Positions 1-5,259 of a stretch of DNA of 5,259 bases are shown here, in pieces. Both the position numbers and the translations under genes were made by a program. The stretch is from positions 1 through 5,259 of the forward strand of contig JAEWUL010000210.1 in NCBI GenBank assembly GCA_023459435.1. Direction: 5' to 3'. Origin of the DNA: Bacteroidota bacterium. GTDB lineage: Bacteria > Bacteroidota > Bacteroidia > Bacteroidales > WCHB1-69. Below the pieces are notes generated by a model that was not told the DNA's origin, made no database searches, and saw only the letters and a program-made list of their open reading frames with translations. Each line of letters opens with the position of its first letter. Within the stretch, counting starts at the first letter, position 1.

Positions 1-242
1 AGCTTGTAGTATAAGTATATGAGAATGAAAAGAATAAAGATAATCCAGACAATAGATTTGAAATTGGAAATTCCCTGTTTTTTATTTTGTCTTCTGTTAT
101 TCCAGTTTTTATGAAGTCTTTCAGCAAACTCTTCCGTATTAAAATCGGATGATCGTTTTACCTTTTCCTCATCCGGGACGTAAAACTGAGGTTTATAGTT
201 GAATTTCTTTGTTTCAGGACGGTGAAAAAATGTAAAATTCAT
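1..242 (-). CDS. Small single-pass membrane protein, function unknown (3' end outside window)
   Basis: The reading frame opens at an ATG at 242-240 and stays open to the left edge, giving 80 complete residues; the C-terminus is missing. An in-frame TGA lies at 248-246, so this is the first possible start. The protein begins MNFTFFHRPETKKFNYKPQF. It then has a charged, soluble stretch (residues about 24-60, rich in K, R, E, D and N) and one strongly hydrophobic segment at about residues 63-79 (IVWIIFILFILIYLYY). Basic residues just before that segment suggest the N-terminus is in the cytoplasm. The 'KxFNYKPxxY' start resembles a family of short Bacteroidota proteins that, from memory, are often labelled 'riboflavin synthase subunit beta', probably because they sit near ribH. 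Nothing here resembles lumazine synthase, so I do not adopt that name. It is divergent from the mutase operon and has its own candidate promoter at 261-268. I am confident that it is a gene, but its function is unknown. Confidence 0.8.
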   Translation of the reverse strand, partial: MNFTFFHRPETKKFNYKPQFYVPDEEKVKRSSDFNTEEFAERLHKNWNNRRQNKKQGISNFKSIVWIIFILFILIYLYYK

Positions 243-260
243 GTTTCAATATTTTTTTTA

Positions 261-268
261 CAAAAGTA
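261..268 (-). promoter_or_regulatory. Candidate -7 promoter box for the small membrane protein
   Basis: Read on the minus strand, 268-261 is TACTTTTG, an exact match to the Bacteroidota -7 consensus TAnnTTTG. TTTG copies upstream on the same strand lie at 288-285 (16-nt spacer) and 296-293 (24-nt spacer). Each is one base outside the usual spacing of about 17-23, so the -33 element is uncertain. The box ends 18 bp before the start codon at 242, which implies a short leader. This is a consensus match only. Confidence 0.45.
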
Positions 269-370
269 TATAAAAAAATGATGTCAAATGATCAAAGGAA
301 TCTCATAAATTTGTGTATTTTGGAATTAATAGGAATACCAAAGCTTATAAAAAACGGATATTAATCAAAT

Positions 371-405
371 ATAAAAATATAAATATGTTTAATTGATATT
401 TTTAT
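371..405. repeat. AT-only inverted repeat next to the mutase promoter
   Basis: ATAAAAATAT at 371-380 is the exact reverse complement of ATATTTTTAT at 396-405, with 15 nt between the arms. It ends 2 bp before the candidate -7 box at 408-415, where an operator could sit. The arms contain no G or C and the surrounding region is very AT-rich, so chance is a serious alternative. Confidence 0.25.
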
Positions 406-407
406 TA

Positions 408-415
408 TATTTTTG
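408..415 (+). promoter_or_regulatory. Candidate -7 promoter box for the mutase-ligase operon
   Basis: TATTTTTG at 408-415 matches the Bacteroidota -7 consensus TAnnTTTG exactly. No good -33 TTTG lies at the expected distance; the nearest are weak sequences around 384-390. Transcription would begin near 420, leaving a leader of roughly 15 nt before the ATG at 435. If the box is real, the upstream in-frame TTG at 393 lies outside the transcript, which supports the start at 435. Confidence 0.5.
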
Positions 416-434
416 CATTTTAACTGGAATATTT

Positions 435-2162
435 ATGGAAGAGTTTATCAAAAAGCGCGTTCAATCATGGTTGGATGGAGATTACGACAAAGATGTGAAG
501 TCATGGATCTTAACGAATATAACAGAGAATCCAAAAGAATTAACAGATGCATTTTATAAAAATCTTGAATTTGGGACAGGAGGGCTACGTGGCATCATGG
601 GGGTTGGAACCAATAGAATGAATCAGTATACGGTTGGAGCTGCTACTCAGGGGTTTGCTAATTATCTGATCAAAAAGTTTCCAAAGCAAGATATCAAGGT
701 TGTAGTTGCTTTTGATTCCAGATTAAACAGTAAATTTTTTGCAAACATTACAGCGGATGTTTTTTCTGCCAACGGTATTTTTTGTTTTCTATTCAAGGAA
801 TTAAGACCAACACCTGAACTCTCTTTCGCCGTGAGAACACTTGAATGTCATGCTGGTGTAATGATCACTGCTTCTCATAATCCTAAAGAGTATAATGGAT
901 ATAAAGCTTATTGGAGTGATGGGGGACAGCTGGTCCCTCCGCATGATCAAAATGTGATCTCTGCTGTAAATAAAATCAAGACATTAGATCAAGTGAAATG
1001 GATCAGAAATGCCCAGCTAGTTCAATATATTGATAGTGACTTTGATAAGGTATATCTGAGTAGAATCAAAAACCTTTCCTTTAATCCAGATCTGATCAAA
1101 AATAAAAGGAATTTTAAGATTGTTTACACACCAATCCATGGAACAGGGATCACCCTGGTACCTGATGCATTGAAAAATGTTGGTTTTAAACATATTATTC
1201 TGGTCGATGAACAGAAAGAACCTGATGGAGAATTTCCAACTGTGAATTCACCAAATCCAGAGGAAGAAGAAGCTATGAAACTGGCTCTTGAAAAAGCAAA
1301 AGAGGTGGATGCCAGTATTGTTTTAGCTACCGATCCAGACGCAGACCGCCTTGCTGTTGCTGTAAAAGATGGTAAAGGGGGCTACTACAGACTTAATGGA
1401 AATGAAACGGCTGTAGTGTTAACCCATTATATTCTTCATCAGCTGCAAACTCAGAAAATACTTTCTGAAACTGATTTTATTGTGAAAACTATTGTTACAA
1501 CAGAGATGCTTAAAGAGCTTGCTTTTGCTTACAATTTAAATTGTTATGATGTATTAACAGGTTTTAAATATATCGCTGAAAAGATATTGAGTTTAGAGGG
1601 GCGGCAGAAGTTTATTTGTGGAGGAGAAGAGAGCTATGGATTCCTTATTGATAGTTTTGTAAGAGATAAAGATGCCATTTCAGCTTGTGCATTGATAGCA
1701 GAATGGGCTGCATATTGCTATTCCAATAAAACAACGCCCTATAAACAACTTCTGAGTTTATATCAAGAGTATGGATTGTATAAAGAATCGTTACTATCGA
1801 TTACCAAAAAGGGTAAAGATGGTTTGGAGGAGATCCAGAAAATGATGGATCATTTTAGAACGGATCCACCTAAAACAATTGGGAATGTTCCTATTGTTGA
1901 GATTAGAGACTATTTAAAACAGGAGAGCTATTCCCTGATCACTCGCAAAACAACCATGATGAACCTACCTCCTTCAGATGTGATCCAGTTTTTTACATCT
2001 GATGATACTAAAGTTACGGTTCGTCCTTCAGGGACTGAACCCAAAATTAAATTTTATTTTGCTGTTAAAACAGATCTGAAAAAGTCCACTGATTTTGATA
2101 AGAAAAACAGGGAATTAGATCAGAAAATTAAAAAGATCATAGATTTGCTACAAATTAATTAA
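435..2162 (+). CDS. Phosphoglucomutase/phosphomannomutase (phospho-sugar mutase)
   Basis: This is a cytoplasmic alpha-D-phosphohexomutase of 575 residues, the usual length of the long bacterial phospho-sugar mutase group that includes Bacillus PgcA and is related to eukaryotic PGM2. It interconverts sugar 1- and 6-phosphates through a phosphoserine enzyme, linking glycolysis to nucleotide-sugar and polysaccharide synthesis. All four signatures are intact. They are FGTGGLRG at residues 46-53, the catalytic loop TASHNP with phosphoserine Ser147, the magnesium loop DPDADR (300-305, Asp300, 302 and 304), the sugar-recognition loop GGEESYG (396-402) and the phosphate-binding loop RPSGTEPK (530-537). 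ATG at 435 is preferred because MEEFIKKRVQSWL matches the normal N-terminus of the family. An in-frame TTG at 393 would add 14 hydrophobic residues and lies upstream of the likely transcription start. The CoA ligase follows 11 bp downstream. Substrate preference (glucose, mannose or pentose phosphate) cannot be read from the motifs. Confidence 0.95.
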   Translation: MEEFIKKRVQSWLDGDYDKDVKSWILTNITENPKELTDAFYKNLEFGTGGLRGIMGVGTNRMNQYTVGAATQGFANYLIKKFPKQDIKVVVAFDSRLNSKFFANITADVFSANGIFCFLFKELRPTPELSFAVRTLECHAGVMITASHNPKEYNGYKAYWSDGGQLVPPHDQNVISAVNKIKTLDQVKWIRNAQLVQYIDSDFDKVYLSRIKNLSFNPDLIKNKRNFKIVYTPIHGTGITLVPDALKNVGFKHIILVDEQKEPDGEFPTVNSPNPEEEEAMKLALEKAKEVDASIVLATDPDADRLAVAVKDGKGGYYRLNGNETAVVLTHYILHQLQTQKILSETDFIVKTIVTTEMLKELAFAYNLNCYDVLTGFKYIAEKILSLEGRQKFICGGEESYGFLIDSFVRDKDAISACALIAEWAAYCYSNKTTPYKQLLSLYQEYGLYKESLLSITKKGKDGLEEIQKMMDHFRTDPPKTIGNVPIVEIRDYLKQESYSLITRKTTMMNLPPSDVIQFFTSDDTKVTVRPSGTEPKIKFYFAVKTDLKKSTDFDKKNRELDQKIKKIIDLLQIN

Positions 2163-2173
2163 AAAATAACTAT

Positions 2174-4234
2174 ATGATTCATCCAAAATTGATTAATCCT
2201 GCCTCCATTGTAGTTGTTGGAGCATCAAACGATGTGCAAAAACCGGGAGGCAAAGTATTGAAAAATCTGTTAGAAAGTAATTTCAAAGGTGCCGTTTATG
2301 TTGTTAATCCTAAAGAAACTGAAATTCAGGGTGTAAAATGTTATCCCAGTGTGGAAGATTTGCCTCAAGTTGATTGTGCTATCCTTGCTATTGCAGCAAA
2401 ATTCTGCCCTTCAACGGTTGAAGTTCTCGCAAAACAAAAAGAAACAGGGGGCTTCATTATTATGTCTGCCGGTTTTTCAGAGGAAAACGAAGCCGGTGCC
2501 CTGTTGGAAAAACAGATTGTGGATACCCTAAATGAAACAGGAGCTACCTTGATAGGCCCTAACTGTACGGGCTTTTTAAATGTGAACTATTGTGGTAATT
2601 TTGCAGAACCTGTTCCACCTCTGGATCCAAAAGGTGTTGATTTTGTTACCGGTTCAGGAGCTACAGCTGTTTTTATTACAGAGTTTGGGATGACCAATGG
2701 CCTTTCGTTTAATAGTATCTGGGCAGTTGGTAACTCCGCTCAAACAGGAATAGAAGAGGTAATGGAACATCTGGATAATACTTTTAATCCGGGAACCAGC
2801 TCCAGAGTGATCATGCTCTATATGGAGAATGTGAAAAATCCGAACAAACTATTGCTACATGCTACCTCTTTAATCAATAAAGGATGTAAAATTGCTGCTA
2901 TTAAGTCTGGTGGATCTGCAGCCGGTAGTCGTGCTGCCTCATCTCATACAGGTGCTTTGGCCACTTCTGATGTAGCAGTAGAAGCCCTTTTCAGAAAAGC
3001 GGGTATCGTGAGATGCTCTAACAGAGAAGAGCTGACAACTGTATGTTCTATTTTTATGCACCCCGAAATGAAAGGGAAAAATGTTGCTGTAATCACTCAT
3101 GCCGGTGGCCCCGCAGTGATGTTGACAGATACCCTGTCTAATAATGGTCTTGAAGTTCCTCATTTGGAAGGAGAAGCTGCGGACAAACTACTAGCCAAAC
3201 TTTATGCAGGATCATCCGTTGGTAATCCAATTGACTTTTTAGCTACAGGAACTGCCGAACAGTTGGGCTTTATCATCGATGCTTGTGAAAACGACTTTGA
3301 CAATATCGATGCCATGGCGGTCATATTTGGATCTCCGGGTTTGTTCCCCAACTGGGATGTGTATGAGCTGTTGCATCAGAAAATGAAAACATGTAAAAAA
3401 CCCATATACCCCATTTTACCTTCCATTGTAAATGTGAAAGAGGAGATTGCCGATTTTATACACAACAAACGCCGTATCAACTTCCCTGAAGAGTGCGTGT
3501 TTGGCAATGCTTTAGCTAAAATTGTGAATACTCCGAAACCACAACCTTTACATCCTGAAATTCCTGATGTGGATATCCAAAAAATCAGAAAGGTGATCGA
3601 AAACGCTACGGATGGATATTTAGGATTGGAAGAGATAGGAGCTCTTTTAGATGCTGCAGGAATTGCGAAAAAAGAGGAGATGCAGGTGGATAATGAATCA
3701 GATGCACTACAGGCAGCGCAAAAAATGGGATTTCCATTGGTGATGAAAGTAGTAGGACCTGTCCATAAATCTGATGTGGGTGGTGTTGTTCTGAATGTTA
3801 AAGATTTGGAAACAGTCTCCAGAGAATTCAACCGTCTTATCAAAATACCTGAAACTTACGCTGTTGAGATCTGCAAAATGTACAAAGGAACGGAAGTGTT
3901 TATTGGTGCTTCCAAAGAGGAAAAATTCGGACATCAGATCCTATTCGGCTTAGGTGGCATCTTTATTGAGGTTTTGAAGGATGTTCAGGCTGCTTTAGTC
4001 CCTGTAAGTTCCACAGAAGCACAATCTTTGCTTAAAAATTTAAGAGGGTACAAAATATTGAAAGGTGTGCGTGGTCAGGAACCTGTAAATGAAACCATTC
4101 TATCGGATACTGTTGCCAGAGTTTCAGCCTTAGTGCAAGCGGCACCCGAAATTGTGGAAATGGATTTGAATCCGTTATTAGGGAACTCAGAATATGTTAT
4201 TGCTGTTGATGCCAGAATAAGAGTAGAAAAATAA
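2174..4234 (+). CDS. Fused alpha-beta NDP-forming acyl-CoA synthetase, probably acetate-CoA ligase (ADP-forming)
   Basis: This 686-residue cytoplasmic enzyme belongs to the NDP-forming acyl-CoA synthetase superfamily. Characterised members run acyl-CoA + ADP + Pi to acid + CoA + ATP, commonly with acetyl-CoA. The order is a complete alpha part followed by a beta part. A CoA-binding Rossmann domain occupies about residues 8-125 (VVVGAS at 13-18), followed by GPNCTG at 128-133. Ligase domains carry the phosphohistidine motif SHTGA (257-261, His258), THAGGP (308-313) and GNPID (350-354). A C-terminal ATP-grasp domain (about 467-686) has HKSDVGG with His531, the FGLGGIFIEVLKDV strand and the EMDLNPL metal-site motif (662-668). 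Both histidines used for phosphoryl transfer are present. There is no C-terminal acetyltransferase domain, so it is not a Pat/YfiQ-type protein acetylase. ATG 2174 is preceded by an A-rich stretch rather than a Shine-Dalgarno sequence, typical of Bacteroidota. It is 11 bp from the mutase and almost certainly co-transcribed with it. The acyl substrate and ADP versus GDP use are inferred. Confidence 0.93.
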   Translation: MIHPKLINPASIVVVGASNDVQKPGGKVLKNLLESNFKGAVYVVNPKETEIQGVKCYPSVEDLPQVDCAILAIAAKFCPSTVEVLAKQKETGGFIIMSAGFSEENEAGALLEKQIVDTLNETGATLIGPNCTGFLNVNYCGNFAEPVPPLDPKGVDFVTGSGATAVFITEFGMTNGLSFNSIWAVGNSAQTGIEEVMEHLDNTFNPGTSSRVIMLYMENVKNPNKLLLHATSLINKGCKIAAIKSGGSAAGSRAASSHTGALATSDVAVEALFRKAGIVRCSNREELTTVCSIFMHPEMKGKNVAVITHAGGPAVMLTDTLSNNGLEVPHLEGEAADKLLAKLYAGSSVGNPIDFLATGTAEQLGFIIDACENDFDNIDAMAVIFGSPGLFPNWDVYELLHQKMKTCKKPIYPILPSIVNVKEEIADFIHNKRRINFPEECVFGNALAKIVNTPKPQPLHPEIPDVDIQKIRKVIENATDGYLGLEEIGALLDAAGIAKKEEMQVDNESDALQAAQKMGFPLVMKVVGPVHKSDVGGVVLNVKDLETVSREFNRLIKIPETYAVEICKMYKGTEVFIGASKEEKFGHQILFGLGGIFIEVLKDVQAALVPVSSTEAQSLLKNLRGYKILKGVRGQEPVNETILSDTVARVSALVQAAPEIVEMDLNPLLGNSEYVIAVDARIRVEK

Positions 4235-4257
4235 CATTTTTTAGTTTTTTATCATTT

Positions 4258-4296
4258 AAAAGTACCGATTCCTATTTTAGTAATCGGTACTTTTTT
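4258..4296 (+). terminator. Rho-independent terminator of the mutase-ligase operon, overlapping the convergent peptidase gene
   Basis: A perfect 13-bp inverted repeat pairs 4258-4270 (AAAAGTACCGATT) with 4282-4294 (AATCGGTACTTTT) across an 11-nt loop, and the T-run continues to 4296. On the plus strand the T-run directly follows the GC-containing core, 24 bp after the ligase stop. This is a standard intrinsic terminator. Read on the minus strand the stem ends in only four U and is followed by A-rich sequence, so termination of the peptidase transcript would be weaker. The right arm and the loop contain the last codons and stop (4274-4272) of the peptidase gene. Confidence 0.8.
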
Positions 4297-5259
4297 CTAT
4301 ATTCTAACATCTGATCCACATAGTTTTGTGTGTAATCCAAATCAATCTTTTTGATCTCATCCTTTTCAGTGGTAATTACAAATTTTGGATTGATAAATCC
4401 ACTATATGGGGCAATATCGAGTAAGGCAAACCGTTCTTTTACTTCTCTATGGATTTCAGGATCTATTTTGATACCGTATTTTTCTACTAAAAGTTTCGCT
4501 TCCAAATATTTACCATTAGATTTGATGTCCTGAATATGAGCTAACAACTCGCCAAACAACTTGCGAAGTTTTTCATAATCGTTGATTTTGAGGTACCTTC
4601 TGTTGTCACGAATAACCCATTCGATTACATTTTCATCTTTCCCTTTTTCGTAACACCAATTGGCAATAATCGCCCTGTCACGCATGTGGGTTTGTGTAAT
4701 CTCATCTCCCAGATTGATCCGGTTTAATTGTAACATCATTCCGTTGACAATGCTTCTGTAATATTCTGCTTTGTAAGCTTCTGGATGATTTACGAGACCT
4801 AAATCAACAATTTTTGGATCACCCAGGAAATATAATGCAAAAAGATCTGCCCGGCACTCTTCAATAACAGAATGAAACTGTTTTAATGAAGCATCACTTA
4901 CACCCGGAGCCATTTGACCCGATCCATGTCCCAAACATTCATGCATATCCACAAATAGATTGTAGGTGATGTAACCATACTTTTCAGCACGATCAATTTC
5001 ATCATTGGAATAATAAAATTCATCATTAATTCCTGATTTGATCCCTGCCTGATTGTGGGCATACATAATGTTGCTCATTGTCACAGATTTGGAACCATAC
5101 TCCTTGCGTATCCAGTTGGCGTTGGGGAGATTGATCCCAAGTGGTGATGTTGGATAACTTTCACCCCCCAGAAAGGCAACTGTGATCACTTTTGCAGCGA
5201 CCCCTTTTACCTCTTTTTTCTTAAATTTTGGAGCAATAGGAGAGTGGTCTTCAAACCAT
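4272..5259 (-). CDS. Dipeptidyl peptidase III, family M49 zinc metallopeptidase (C-terminal half; 5' end outside window)
   Basis: This enzyme removes dipeptides from the N-termini of short peptides. The frame is open from the right edge (WFEDHSPIAPKFKKKEVKG...) to a TAG at 4274-4272, giving 328 residues. Bacterial M49 enzymes are usually around 650-700 residues, so about half is visible. The defining M49 zinc motif HExxGH appears as HECLGHGSGQ (HECLGH encoded at 4943-4926). The third zinc ligand lies in EECRAD (4862-4845), the second M49 motif. Cys in HECLGH rather than the Leu of the human enzyme (HELLGH) is, as I recall, also found in Bacteroides thetaiotaomicron DPP III. The GTG at 5189 is an internal valine codon, not a start, because typical family sequence continues upstream of it. 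The C-terminus (GFINPKFV...MLEYRKKYRLLK) appears complete. Whether it is cytoplasmic or exported depends on the N-terminus, which is not visible. It converges on the CoA ligase with a 37-bp gap. Confidence 0.93.
   Translation of the reverse strand, partial: WFEDHSPIAPKFKKKEVKGVAAKVITVAFLGGESYPTSPLGINLPNANWIRKEYGSKSVTMSNIMYAHNQAGIKSGINDEFYYSNDEIDRAEKYGYITYNLFVDMHECLGHGSGQMAPGVSDASLKQFHSVIEECRADLFALYFLGDPKIVDLGLVNHPEAYKAEYYRSIVNGMMLQLNRINLGDEITQTHMRDRAIIANWCYEKGKDENVIEWVIRDNRRYLKINDYEKLRKLFGELLAHIQDIKSNGKYLEAKLLVEKYGIKIDPEIHREVKERFALLDIAPYSGFINPKFVITTEKDEIKKIDLDYTQNYVDQMLEYRKKYRLLK

Noticed and set aside
310..323. TTTG and TATTTTG near 310-322 as a second plus-strand promoter
   Set aside because: The box is one base short of TAnnTTTG, and the TTTG lies only 2 bp upstream, so the geometry is wrong.
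243..434. Possible small RNA, riboswitch or tRNA in the divergent intergenic region
   Set aside because: The region is almost entirely low-complexity AT sequence with no GC-bearing stem, tRNA-like arms or terminator.
2349..2531. Plus-strand 60-codon open frame inside the CoA ligase gene
   Set aside because: It lies wholly within the well-supported ligase in another frame and encodes nothing recognisable.
2939..3934. Several minus-strand open frames (74-155 codons) opposite the CoA ligase gene
   Set aside because: They are antisense to a full-length gene with every family motif, overlap one another, and show no domain or plausible start context.
4351..4533. Plus-strand 60-codon open frame opposite the peptidase gene
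   Set aside because: It is antisense to conserved M49 coding sequence and downstream of a terminator, with no supporting signal.
1..5259. A hidden mobile element, CRISPR array, defence island or other undescribed system
   Set aside because: No spaced direct repeats, transposase or integrase motifs or terminal inverted repeats are visible, and all complete genes are recognisable metabolic enzymes with intact motifs.

Overview
The window looks like ordinary chromosomal DNA from a member of the Bacteroidota. It is AT-rich and its start codons have no Shine-Dalgarno sequence. The two strands of the intergenic region each carry a match to the Bacteroidota -7 promoter box TAnnTTTG. The peptidase at the right end has the HECLGH zinc motif that I recall from Bacteroides dipeptidyl peptidase III. 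I cannot place it to genus; a flavobacterial or sphingobacterial lineage fits best.

Layout, left to right. (1) At 1-242, minus strand, lies the N-terminal 80 residues of a small single-pass membrane protein that runs off the left edge. (2) At 243-434 is a 192-bp divergent intergenic region with a candidate promoter on each strand. (3) At 435-2162, plus strand, is a complete phosphohexomutase (phosphoglucomutase/phosphomannomutase of the long 'phospho-sugar mutase' type). (4) At 2174-4234, plus strand, 11 bp downstream, is a complete fused alpha-beta NDP-forming acyl-CoA synthetase, probably an ADP-forming acetate-CoA ligase. (5) Near 4258-4296 is a hairpin terminator. (6) At 4272-5259, minus strand and convergent, is the C-terminal half of a dipeptidyl peptidase III (family M49) whose N-terminus lies beyond the right edge.

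The mutase and the CoA ligase very likely form a two-gene transcript read from the promoter just before 435 and ended by the hairpin at 4258-4296. Both act in central carbon metabolism. The mutase interconverts hexose 1- and 6-phosphates, and the ligase recovers ATP from acyl-CoA thioesters with release of the free acid. A direct functional link is possible but not shown. The peptidase is transcribed towards this pair, and its last codons form one arm of the pair's terminator.

I found no mobile element, CRISPR array, RNA gene, toxin-antitoxin pair or defence system, and no sign of an undescribed system. The points worth a second look are small: two start-site corrections, the terminator embedded in coding sequence, the presence of a bacterial fused ADP-forming ligase, and the poorly understood small membrane protein.
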